Source: Paraburkholderia bryophila (GTDB taxonomy: Bacteria; Pseudomonadota; Gammaproteobacteria; Burkholderiales; Burkholderiaceae). From it: a stretch of DNA of 64,000 nt. The stretch is taken from contig NZ_JACCAS010000002.1 in assembly GCF_013409255.1 (NCBI RefSeq), forward strand, positions 1,612,001 through 1,676,000. The letters run 5' to 3'. Below the pieces are notes generated by a model that was not told the origin of the DNA, ran no database searches, and worked only from the letters and a program-made list of their open reading frames with translations. Shown here piece after piece: positions 53,301 through 61,454 of the stretch; positions within the stretch are counted from its first letter, which is position 1, and each line of letters starts with the position of its first letter. The position numbers and the translations under genes were made by a program.

Positions 53301-56300
53301 TGGCAGGCCTTCCTCGGCATCGAACGTGTCGGCCGGCACGACAACTTCTTTGCCCTCGGTGGACACTCCATTCTCGCGGCACGCCTGGTGGCGCGTCTCG
53401 GCGCGGCGTTCGGCAAGGAATTGCCTCTGCGCTGTGTCTTCGATGGCCCGACCATCGCGCAGCTTGCGGCGGCCGCGGCCGCGAGCTCCGCGTCGGCGAG
53501 TCGCGCGCCCATCGTGGCGGTGGATCGTCACGGCGAGCTGCCACTCTCGTTCGCCGAAGAGCGGGCGGTGGCGTTCGAAACGTCGTCGACAAGCACCGGG
53601 ATTCTCAATTCTTCGTGCATCTTCCGGTTGTCCGGCAGGCTACGTCGTGACTGGCTCGAACAGGCGATGGCGTCGGTTGTCGCACGGCATGAAATTCTTC
53701 GCACCCGCTACGCTGCAGACCCAGGCAGTGGCGCATTCTGCCCGGTGATCGATGCGCCGACGGAGTTCCGGCTGGCTATCCGGCCGGTCGACGCGCTTGA
53801 GCCGGACGGTCTGCGCGCCGCGCAGAACGAGGCCGCCGTGATGCCCGACTGTTTCCGCGGGCCGCTATTTCGCGCGACGCTGTTCGTCGAACACGACGAA
53901 GACGACGACCGCGCGCTCCTCGTGTTCGGCATCCATCACATCGCGATCGATGCGATCTCGTGGACGATCGTCTGGCGCGACATCGTGCGCGCCTATCAGG
54001 CTCTGAGTGCTGGCCACCTGCCGAATCATGCGCCCGAGCCGATCCAGTACCGCGACTACGCGGCCTGGCAACGACGACAACTGAGCACGGAACGGCTGGC
54101 GCAACTGCGGCGGCACTGGCGCGACAAGCTGACCGGCGCGCCGGTCTGCCTGAACCTGCCGTTCGACCGCGCGCGTCCTGCCGGCATGACGGATCGCGCC
54201 GGGCGCATCGGTCTTGAGCTACCGGCCGAGCTGAGCCGAAGCGTCCGCCGTACCGCGTCGTCGTTGCGGCTGACCCCGTTCGTCGTGCTCGAGACCCTGC
54301 TGGCGATTCTGTGCAGCCGCCTCGCGCACAGCAGCGACGTTGTGATCGGCACCGTGACCGAGGGCCGCAACCCGCTCGCCACCGAGAACATCGTGGGGCT
54401 GTTCGTCAATACGATTCCGCTACGCCATACGATCCAACCGTCCGCTTCGATCCAGAGCCATTTGCTGCGAGCGTCGGAGGAACTGCTGGTTGCGCTGGAG
54501 CACGGCGAACTTCCCTTCCCGGAGATCGTGTCCGCCGTCAATCCGGTTCGGCTGGCTTCTCACGACCCGCTGTTTCAGGTGTTTTGCCAGTTACAGCCGA
54601 GCGCTGTCGAAAACGAGGCGACGCTCCCGGGCGTGTCGGTCGACGCGGTGCCACGCGAAAATCCCGGCCGCGGCGCGGATCTCGCCATCGTGTTCCAGCA
54701 CGCGGACGATGTCTTGAAAGCGGAAGTCGCCTACAGCGTCGATCTGTTCGATCACGCGAGCGTCGAAGCCATCGTCGCGCTCTATCGGGTGCTCATTTCG
54801 CAGGCGACGCGCGATCCGACGGCATCGGTCGATCGGCTCTGGGATGTGTGTATCACATTGACCCAGGTGTCTGCGCACGGTGTGGCGTTGAACAGGCTGA
54901 TCGCCCGCCCGCTGTCCGCCACGGGTGCATGGTATGGGCTGTCGCCGGCCCAGCAGGCTGTCTGGATGCAGGAGCAGGCGTCGCCGCCGGGCTCGTCGTT
55001 TTTCTCGCTGGCGGTGATGCGCTGCGCACCCACTGTCGATCGCGACCGGGTGGAGGCCGCTGCGCGCGGGATGATCACGCAAACCCAATCGCTCCGGCTG
55101 GAATGGACCGATAGCGGATTGCAGCGGGAGACACCGGTGCCCACAACCCGCTTTGCGAGCTTCTCCGACAGCGCGGCACTCGCACCTGATGCGCAATTGC
55201 AGGCGGTGTACGACTGGCACCATGAATTGAACGACCGGCGTGGCGATCAATCGAGCGACATCGCGGTGTTTCACTGGTCCGATTGCGCCGTGGTCGCGCT
55301 CCGCTCACACCATATGCTGAACGACGGCTGGTCCGCGCTGCGCGCTTTCGAGCGCGTCGCGAAGAACTATGGACAACTCGAACGCGATCCTGCGCATGCG
55401 TTCGAACGAGATCGCGGATTTCTCGACACGCTGACACTGGAGCGCGGCTACCTGGATTCGCCCGAACATGCGCGTGACGCGGCGTTCTGGCAGAGCGCCT
55501 GCCGCGCCTTCGAGCGCCCGGCGCTGGTGACGTTACTGGCCGACCGACCGTATGCGACGCATGCTCCACGTCGCGTCGGGTCGCTGTGCCGGTCACTGCC
55601 GGCGACGCTGCAAGTCGCGCTGGCGCAGACGGCGGATACCTTGTCGCTGACGCTGTCGGAATGCCTGACGGCATTGACCGCGTTGTACCTTGCCCGCGTC
55701 AGCGGCGAAAACGAGGTCGCGTTCGGCGTGCCGCTTCTGAACCGGCCCCGGGAAGCGCTCGATATTCCTGGTCAGTTCGCCAAGGTGATGGTGGTTGGCG
55801 CATCGTTCGATCCCGCGGCCGATACGCTGGCGGATGCGATAGAGCGCGTCTGCCGCGCGCACCGGCAAGTCCTGCGGCACGGCCGCTATCCGCTCGGCGA
55901 ACTGGTGCGGCGCCATGGTTTCGATCCGCGCCACGCCGAGGTCAGCATCAACACGTTGTTTCTGCGGCGAAGCATCGAGGTTGCCGGGGCGCCGACCCAG
56001 GTGCGATGGCTGAGCGGGCCCGAAAGCGGCCTGTCGTTTCTCTACACGCAGTTCGGCCGCGCCGCGCCGATCGATCTTGAACTGCGCTTCAATGATGCAC
56101 TGTTCGACACTGCGACGATCTCGCATCACGCGAACCGGCTGGTGCACTATCTCGGCAACGCGTGCGCCGGCCTGATGTTCCCCGTCGGTGACATCGCGCT
56201 TTTAGCGGCGGACGAACGCCGCCTGTTACTGCAGACCTGGAACGCGACGGAAACTCCTTATCCTGACGAGCTATGTCTGCACCGGTTGTTCGAGCAACTG

Positions 56301-58829
56301 GTCGAGTTCACCCCGGATGTCACTGCGCTCGTAGGCGACGATGCGGCGCTCAGCTACGCAGCGCTCAATGCACGTGCCAACCAGCTCGCGCACCAGTTGA
56401 TCGCGCAAGGCGTGCGGCCCGATACCCGCGTCGCGATCTGTGTTGAGCGCAGCGTCACGATGGTAGTCGGCCTGCTCGCGATCCTGAAGTCCGGCGGAGC
56501 CTATGTGCCGCTCGACCCGGACTCTCCGCGCGAACGGATCGGGCACATCCTGGCCGACGCCGAGCCGACGCTGCTGTTGATCGATCGCGCGGGCCGGCGC
56601 GCGCTCGACGATCTGCTGCCGGCCGCCGTTGCGCACATCGATCTCGATGCGTCGCAGCCCGCCTGGTCGGCCCGCCCCGACACCGATCCGGTCGTGCCGG
56701 GCCTTACCTCCCGCCATCTGGCCTACGTGATCTATACGTCGGGCTCCACCGGGCAGCCGAAGGGTGTCATGGTCGAGCATCGGCAGCTTGTCAATCTGGT
56801 CTGCTGGCATATCGAGCGCTTCGGTCTGCGGCCCGGATGCGCCAGCACCGCGACGGCCGGCCTGGCCTTCGATGCCACCGCGTGGGAAATCTGGCCCGTT
56901 CTCGCCAGCGGCGCCACCTTGCTGCTGCCGCCCCCGGGTCTGGCCGCCGATCCTGCCGCGCTGCTCCACTGGTGGCGGGATCAACCGGTCGATACCGTGT
57001 TCCTCGTCACGCCGCTCGCGCTGCTCGCCATCGACGCCGGCCTGCCTCCCGGTCTGCGCCGCCTGCTGGTCGGCGGCGACCGCCTTGCGCAGCGTCCCGC
57101 CGCGCTGCCCGCGGCCATCGAACTGGTCAACAACTACGGCCCCACCGAAACGACCGTGGTCGCCACGTCGGGTATCGTCCGCCCCGGCGACGCCGCGCCG
57201 ACCATCGGCAGGCCGATCGCGAACACCCGCATCTATCTGCTGGACGCACAGCTCGAACCGGTGCCGCTGGGGGCCGTGGGGGAGCTGTACATTGGTGGCG
57301 CTGGCGTGGCACGCGGCTATCTGAACCAGCCGGAACTGACCACGCAACGCTTCCTGCACGATCCGTTCGCCGGTGCGCCCGACGCCCGCATGTACCGCAC
57401 CGGCGATCTCGCCCGCTATCGGCCCGACGGCAACCTGATGTTCCTCGGGCGCAATGACGAGCAGGTGAAGATCCGGGGTTTCCGGATCGAACCGGGAGAG
57501 ATCGAGGTCCAGCTCGCGACCCACCCCGAGGTGCGGGAAGCGGTCGTGCTCGCGCGCGTCGATCAACCGGGCGAAGCGCGTCTGGTCGGCTACGTCACGC
57601 TGCACGATGGCGCGACGGCCGGTGCCGGACTGCCGGGCGAGCTGCGTGCCCACCTTGAGCGCCGGCTGCCGGACTACATGGTCCCGTCCGCGTTCGTTCA
57701 TCTTGAGCGGTTGCCGCTCACTCCGAACGGCAAGCTCGACCGCAAGGCGCTGCCTGCGCCGCCGGGCGACGCGTTCAGCCTGCAGCAGTACGCCGCACCG
57801 CAAGGTGAGACTGAAACGATGCTGGCCACGCTCTGGCAGGCCTTCCTCGGCATCGAACGCGTCGGCCGGCACGACAACTTCTTTGCCCTCGGTGGACACT
57901 CGCTGATGGCCGCTCGTCTGCTGAACCAGGTGCGCGTGACATTCGGTAGGGACGTCTCGCTGGGGGCGTTATTCGAGGCGCCGTCCATCGCTTTGTTCGC
58001 CGAAAGACTCGCGGCCCACGCAGTCCCGCGGGAAGATTCCGGGGCGCTGAATGTTCTGCTGCCGTTGCGCACTCAAGGACTGCATCCGCCGTTGTTCTGC
58101 ATCCACCCAGGCGGCGGGTTCGGCTGGCCTTATGCGGGATTGCTGCGCTATCTCCCCGATCGCCCTCTGTATGCGCTGCAGGCGCGCAGGTTAAGCGAGC
58201 CGACTCGCCGCTTCGGCACGATCGAGACGATCGCTGCAGACTATCTTGAACAGATCCGCGCGGTGCAGGCCGCCGGCCCTTACCGCCTGCTGGGCTGGTC
58301 GCTCGGTTGCCATATCGCGCACGCGGTCGCCACCTTGCTGCAGCATCAGAATGAGCAGGTCGAGCAACTCATCATGTTCGACAGCTATCCGATCCCTCCC
58401 GCAGTCGAGATGCCCCTCCCGCCAACCGACCTGCAAATCATGAAGCTGCTGTTTCAGTCGCTGTCCGATACACCGTGGGAGCATGCTGACGAGCCGTCGT
58501 CGCCCGATGCGATCCGGCGACAGCCAAGTCACCGAAGGGAGCTTGCCCACGGGCTGGATGACGATGTATTCAACGCGATCTTCGACGAGTTAAAGGCCAC
58601 GCCGGCACTGATCTGCCAGTTCAGACCCAGCGTATTCGACGGCAATTTACTGTTCTTTCGTGCCACCCGGACCGAACCGGACAATGCGTTGCTGGGCGAG
58701 CCAACCGCGTGGCAGCCGTACATCGGCGGGGATATCGTGGCCCACGACATTACGTGTCTGCACGAGAAGATGTTGCACCCGGAAGCACTGGCGTTAATCG
58801 GCCCGTTAGTGGCCGCCGCGCTGCGATAG
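50373..58829 (+). CDS. Non-ribosomal peptide synthetase, C-A-T-C-C-A-T-TE
   Basis: 2818 residues. Domain order: C1 (HHIAFDG, about 140), A1 (YTSGSTGLPKG about 610, NNYGPTETT about 745), T1 (DNFFALGGHS about 996), C2 (HHIAIDA about 1188), C3 (HHMLNDG about 1646), A2 (YTSGSTGQPKG about 2121), T2 (GGHS about 2507), and TE with GWSLG about 2641. Reading the A pocket residues gives roughly D-A-W-L-L-G-N-V-V-K for both, close to a known leucine code. C1 resembles starter or siderophore-type condensation domains. GTG start at 50373 placed by AAGGAAAT. No MbtH, PPTase or tailoring gene is adjacent. Product probably a short Leu-containing peptide, perhaps acylated. Confidence 0.95.
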   Translation: MNRSRHIALQALTAPQLEMWFAQQLAPENPRFDVCFYLEIHGPVDTVVFRQALQQFVSEAEALHIRFVDTAGCPMQELIGPPPLPFDCVDLSGDAAPFQAALHAMRVDASTILDLVEGPLFKYALFKLDSEHFLWYQRYHHIAFDGASIPLAAHRVGAIYSALMQERPIAAANFAPLDVLLQSDAAYRRSARYASDRDYWRDYVAELSGATTMTGGPPDAGGLFRRRSIELSQSLTAALAVAETPFCKWPQLLTAIVAAYMLRMANLGSGVFDFPIAARAKDTRATPGMFANVLPLKVSMSNDDTLATLTQRVDSEIFRHLKHQYFRGKDIRHMLGTAAAPIFGPRINIVPLDDSWRFDGYPATLHALSNGLVNDFAVTVMGQPGRPGFVLHIDANTNLYDDASVAAHGRRLRQFIESVLADPQQPLSRIDLLGHDERRLLLDTWNATSRPYPDQLCIHQLVQHQADRHPDAVAIRVGNESLSYAALDARANQLARHLLDLGVAPETRVAVCAQRTPALVVAMLAIVRAGGAYVPLDPVSPGSRLVHIVHDAAPAMLIADRTGCSAFGDLLPGTLPLIDLDAETPCWGDQSQSPLRLDGHEAAGLAYVIYTSGSTGLPKGVMVEHRQLVNLVCWHIERFGLRPGCASTATAGLAFDATAWEIWPVLASGATLLLPPPGLAADPAALLHWWRDQPVDTAFLVTPLALLAIDAGLPPGLRRLLVGGDRLAQRPAALPAAVELVNNYGPTETTVVATSGIVHPGDAVPTIGRPIANTRIYLLDAQLEPVPLGAVGELYIGGAGVARGYLNQPELTTQRFLHDPFAGAPDARMYRTGDLARYRPDGNLMFLGRNDEQVKIRGFRIEPGEIEVQLATHPEVREAVVLARVDQPGEARLVGYVTLHDGATAGAGLPGELRAHLERRLPDYMVPSAFVHLERLPLTPNGKLDRKALPAPPDDAFSLQQYAAPQGETETMLATLWQAFLGIERVGRHDNFFALGGHSILAARLVARLGAAFGKELPLRCVFDGPTIAQLAAAAAASSASASRAPIVAVDRHGELPLSFAEERAVAFETSSTSTGILNSSCIFRLSGRLRRDWLEQAMASVVARHEILRTRYAADPGSGAFCPVIDAPTEFRLAIRPVDALEPDGLRAAQNEAAVMPDCFRGPLFRATLFVEHDEDDDRALLVFGIHHIAIDAISWTIVWRDIVRAYQALSAGHLPNHAPEPIQYRDYAAWQRRQLSTERLAQLRRHWRDKLTGAPVCLNLPFDRARPAGMTDRAGRIGLELPAELSRSVRRTASSLRLTPFVVLETLLAILCSRLAHSSDVVIGTVTEGRNPLATENIVGLFVNTIPLRHTIQPSASIQSHLLRASEELLVALEHGELPFPEIVSAVNPVRLASHDPLFQVFCQLQPSAVENEATLPGVSVDAVPRENPGRGADLAIVFQHADDVLKAEVAYSVDLFDHASVEAIVALYRVLISQATRDPTASVDRLWDVCITLTQVSAHGVALNRLIARPLSATGAWYGLSPAQQAVWMQEQASPPGSSFFSLAVMRCAPTVDRDRVEAAARGMITQTQSLRLEWTDSGLQRETPVPTTRFASFSDSAALAPDAQLQAVYDWHHELNDRRGDQSSDIAVFHWSDCAVVALRSHHMLNDGWSALRAFERVAKNYGQLERDPAHAFERDRGFLDTLTLERGYLDSPEHARDAAFWQSACRAFERPALVTLLADRPYATHAPRRVGSLCRSLPATLQVALAQTADTLSLTLSECLTALTALYLARVSGENEVAFGVPLLNRPREALDIPGQFAKVMVVGASFDPAADTLADAIERVCRAHRQVLRHGRYPLGELVRRHGFDPRHAEVSINTLFLRRSIEVAGAPTQVRWLSGPESGLSFLYTQFGRAAPIDLELRFNDALFDTATISHHANRLVHYLGNACAGLMFPVGDIALLAADERRLLLQTWNATETPYPDELCLHRLFEQLVEFTPDVTALVGDDAALSYAALNARANQLAHQLIAQGVRPDTRVAICVERSVTMVVGLLAILKSGGAYVPLDPDSPRERIGHILADAEPTLLLIDRAGRRALDDLLPAAVAHIDLDASQPAWSARPDTDPVVPGLTSRHLAYVIYTSGSTGQPKGVMVEHRQLVNLVCWHIERFGLRPGCASTATAGLAFDATAWEIWPVLASGATLLLPPPGLAADPAALLHWWRDQPVDTVFLVTPLALLAIDAGLPPGLRRLLVGGDRLAQRPAALPAAIELVNNYGPTETTVVATSGIVRPGDAAPTIGRPIANTRIYLLDAQLEPVPLGAVGELYIGGAGVARGYLNQPELTTQRFLHDPFAGAPDARMYRTGDLARYRPDGNLMFLGRNDEQVKIRGFRIEPGEIEVQLATHPEVREAVVLARVDQPGEARLVGYVTLHDGATAGAGLPGELRAHLERRLPDYMVPSAFVHLERLPLTPNGKLDRKALPAPPGDAFSLQQYAAPQGETETMLATLWQAFLGIERVGRHDNFFALGGHSLMAARLLNQVRVTFGRDVSLGALFEAPSIALFAERLAAHAVPREDSGALNVLLPLRTQGLHPPLFCIHPGGGFGWPYAGLLRYLPDRPLYALQARRLSEPTRRFGTIETIAADYLEQIRAVQAAGPYRLLGWSLGCHIAHAVATLLQHQNEQVEQLIMFDSYPIPPAVEMPLPPTDLQIMKLLFQSLSDTPWEHADEPSSPDAIRRQPSHRRELAHGLDDDVFNAIFDELKATPALICQFRPSVFDGNLLFFRATRTEPDNALLGEPTAWQPYIGGDIVAHDITCLHEKMLHPEALALIGPLVAAALR
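52188..53368 (+). repeat. NRPS duplicated segment, copy 1 (A1-T1)
   Basis: 1181 bp from the A3 core to the T-domain GGHS, matching 56721-57901 at a fixed offset of 4533 bp with about a dozen substitutions, roughly 99% identity by eye. Sequence on both sides is not similar at DNA level. Confidence 0.9.
56721..57901 (+). repeat. NRPS duplicated segment, copy 2 (A2-T2)
   Basis: Direct repeat of 52188-53368, same length and reading frame. Differences are mostly single-base, for example Ala to Val in DTVFLVTP and His to Arg in GIVRPGD. Confidence 0.9.
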
Positions 58830-58844
58830 CGGCGGTCGTCGAGA

Positions 58845-59351
58845 CAACGGTGAGGAATTCCAGGAGACGAGGTCACTGCCATCAACGGTGAGGAATTCCA
58901 GGAGATGAGGTCACTGCCATCAACGGTGAGGAATTCCAGGAGACGAGGTCACTGTCATCAGCGGTGAGAGTTTCCAGGAGGCGGCCCCGGTGGGATCAGA
59001 GGTGAGCTGTTCCAGGAGACCGTCCGCAGGTCGCTGAGCGGTGAGTCGATGCAAGAACAGAACAGCACCTCTGGCGTCTGCAAAGCATCCGAAGGTGAGG
59101 CGTTCCAGGAGATCGACCGCAAAGGTGAGCGATTCCAGGAGGTGAGAAAGTGTCATGCCGACTTCGCACCGTCGATATGGTGAGGATTTCCAGGGAGTGC
59201 GTTTGCCACGCGCAGAATGACATACCGATGCGATTGCGCAGGCAACCGTCAACTAAAAACACCAAAGGTGAGAGAATTCGGGAGCGGTCGAGGTGAGAAT
59301 ATCGCTACCTGTCCCCGCACTTTAAATTCAAAGGTGAGGGAATTCGGGAGC
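58845..59351 (-). repeat. Iteron-like array II, inverted relative to array I
   Basis: About 12 copies of a GGTGAGG-centred unit. Copies at 58845, 58883, 58921, 58959 and 58997 sit exactly 38 bp apart (core CAACGGTGAGGAATTCCAGG); later ones near 59036, 59091, 59121, 59175, 59263, 59289 and 59329 are irregular. The last ones (AAAGGTGAGGGAATTCGGGA) are close to the reverse complement of the origin iteron. The array starts 16 bp after the NRPS stop and ends before alkD-like. Confidence 0.9.
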
Positions 59352-59407
59352 CTGGATCCGTGCCCGCATCTCGTCCTTGAACTCGTTTACGTGGAGCGCT
59401 TCCCGCA

Positions 59408-60103
59408 ATGACGCCCAAGACTTTCGCCAAAGAGATCAAGGCCGCGCTCGCACCGCACGCCGACGCGCAGCGCGCGCCCGCTATGCGTGCCTACATGCGC
59501 GATCAGTTCGACTTTGTCGGCGTGCCCACCCCGCTGCGGCGGCAAGCTGTGCTGCCGGTATTCAAGCGGCTGGAGGTGGAGAACGCCGAGCATTTATTGG
59601 CGTGCGCGAACGCCGTGTGGACGATGCCGGCACGCGAATACCAGTATGTCGCAACCGACTTGTTGGCGCGCAAGTGGAAGACGCTGGCAGTGGCAGACAT
59701 CACGCATTTGCTGGAGATCGTGCAGCGCGCTTGCTGGTGGGATTGCGTCGACCCGCTCGCAGGTGTGGTCGGCGATGTGTTGAAGGTGGCGCGAACACAC
59801 ACGCCGCAAGCACAGGCCACCATGGATGCGGCGCTTCAACATGACTCGCTGTGGGTACGGCGCGTCGCAATGATTCATCAGCTCGGCTGGCGCGATCACA
59901 CCGACGAAACGCGTCTGTTCGGCTATGCCCGCTCGCTGGCCAACGAAAGCGATTTTTTCATCCGCAAAGCGATCGGCTGGGCGTTGCGCGATTACGCGTG
60001 GCACGCGCCTCAAGCGGTGAGCGGCTTTCTATCGGTTTCCGGCGACATCATGTCGCCGCTCACCGTGCGAGAAGCGTCGAAGCATCTGCCGTCGATTCGC
60101 TGA
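59408..60103 (+). CDS. AlkD-like DNA alkylation repair protein
   Basis: 231 residues, HEAT-repeat-like DNA glycosylase. Conserved features: MRDQFDFVGVPTPLRR (N-terminal), YQYVATDLLARKW, WWDCVDPLAGVVG (catalytic Asp region, about 115-127), LWVRRVAMIHQLGW and DFFIRKAIGWALRDYA near the C-terminus. It removes bulky or positively charged N3/N7-alkyl purines. ATG at 59408. Its promoter must overlap or lie within array II. Confidence 0.9.
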   Translation: MTPKTFAKEIKAALAPHADAQRAPAMRAYMRDQFDFVGVPTPLRRQAVLPVFKRLEVENAEHLLACANAVWTMPAREYQYVATDLLARKWKTLAVADITHLLEIVQRACWWDCVDPLAGVVGDVLKVARTHTPQAQATMDAALQHDSLWVRRVAMIHQLGWRDHTDETRLFGYARSLANESDFFIRKAIGWALRDYAWHAPQAVSGFLSVSGDIMSPLTVREASKHLPSIR

Positions 60104-60277
60104 CCCTGCTTCAGGACTTTCGATCGCGGCCGCTTATCTTGCGCCGGAGCAACTAGCACCTGTGCGATTGCGTCGCTTGATTCACATCAATCTCTAGAGA
60201 AGTAAGCGCCGCCTCGTCACCCCCGACCATTGATGATGGTACTCAGATCGACCCGTACCTCATCAAGGAGTCTGACG

Positions 60278-61201
60278 ATGCCCGTGACGCCCACCCGGAA
60301 AACCACCCTCGCCGACATGGTTCGCCTCGGCCGGAACCCGTCGGATTCGCTCGAAAAGGCGGGCAGGGAACCCACTACGTCGCCCGACGAATTGAGCGGG
60401 CGTCATGGCTACAACGCCGACTTCCTGACAGGCTGGCGCGTCGCGCTGCCCCAACCTGCCGGCGACATTCGCCCGCTTCGCCGGGGCGGGCCGGGCGCCG
60501 AACTCAGGTATCAAAACTTCTCGGTAATCATGTCGGCCTCGCGACGGCTTCCGCTCATCACCGCGGTCAATATCGACGGTGCGCAATCGCGGCAAGTGCC
60601 GCGCACCGACGTGTGGTGTTTCGACGGACGGCTCGACAAAGACGATCAATGGGGAGACGCGCTCTACGACGGCAACGCACTGGACCGAGGTCACATGGTG
60701 CGTCGAGAAGATCCGGTCTGGGGCACGCTGGAGGAAGCGCGCACGGCCAATGCCGACACGTTCCATTTCACGAACTGTTGCCCGCAAATGGCGAGTGTCA
60801 ATCAGAAGGTCTGGCTGGGACTCGAAGACTACGTTTTACGGCACGCCAAGGTGGATCGCATGCGCGTGTCGGTCTTCACCGGCCCGTTCTTCGGCGCGAA
60901 CGACCTGGCCTATCGCGGCGCCCTGATCCCGAAGGCGTTCTGGAAAGTCGTCGCGATTGTGACGGAGAACGGCCGTCCTTCCGCGACCGCCTATAAGGTC
61001 GATCAGGTGCAGGCGCTTGAGCACCTCAAGTTTGTCTACGCCGGGTATAAGACGTTCCAGATCAGTATCCGGAGTGTGATGCAGAACACGAATATAGACT
61101 TCAGCGCGCTCATTCCCTACGACGGGTTTTCTCAACATGAAGTGGCGCAAGGAACCGAACTGGTCGAGCCACTCGATTCCTTCGAAAGCATTCGAGTCTA
61201 G
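60278..61201 (+). CDS. DNA/RNA non-specific endonuclease (NucA/NUC1 family)
   Basis: 307 residues. Active-site signature DRGHMVRREDPVWG (His about 147, after ALYDGN) with FHFTNCCPQMASVNQKVW supplying the metal-ligand Asn. No signal peptide, so it is cytosolic, or exported by another route. AAGGAG places the ATG at 60278. Other members are secreted, mitochondrial or effector nucleases; no immunity gene is adjacent. Confidence 0.9.
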   Translation: MPVTPTRKTTLADMVRLGRNPSDSLEKAGREPTTSPDELSGRHGYNADFLTGWRVALPQPAGDIRPLRRGGPGAELRYQNFSVIMSASRRLPLITAVNIDGAQSRQVPRTDVWCFDGRLDKDDQWGDALYDGNALDRGHMVRREDPVWGTLEEARTANADTFHFTNCCPQMASVNQKVWLGLEDYVLRHAKVDRMRVSVFTGPFFGANDLAYRGALIPKAFWKVVAIVTENGRPSATAYKVDQVQALEHLKFVYAGYKTFQISIRSVMQNTNIDFSALIPYDGFSQHEVAQGTELVEPLDSFESIRV

Positions 61202-61454
61202 AGATGCTGGGCGCTATGCGCGCAGCTTGTCTTAACGGTGACATCAGAAAATTGGCCGTTAAACATTAACGGCTTTTCATTCAAAAACTTTAGCGATTTA
61301 TTTACGGATTTTTATACGCACCAGAACAGTGTAGTCATGGCTTAGTAACAAACCTCGGCAATACTCGGCAGCGCTGCAAGTCAGACCATATTTCGTACAA
61401 AACGCGCTGCTCCGATCGAGGGCTGACGCGAAGGCCAGACCCCGGGGGGTTCAA
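61202..61454. other. Intergenic AT-rich region
   Basis: About 250 bp with AT-rich tracts (61240-61340) likely to hold the promoter of the CheA-like kinase. No gene seen. Confidence 0.4.

Noticed and set aside
58845..59034. Regular 38-bp repeats looked at first like a CRISPR array
   Set aside because: The intervening parts are themselves repeated (GACGAGGTCACTGCCAT recurs) instead of unique spacers, and no cas gene is present; the unit matches the origin iteron class.
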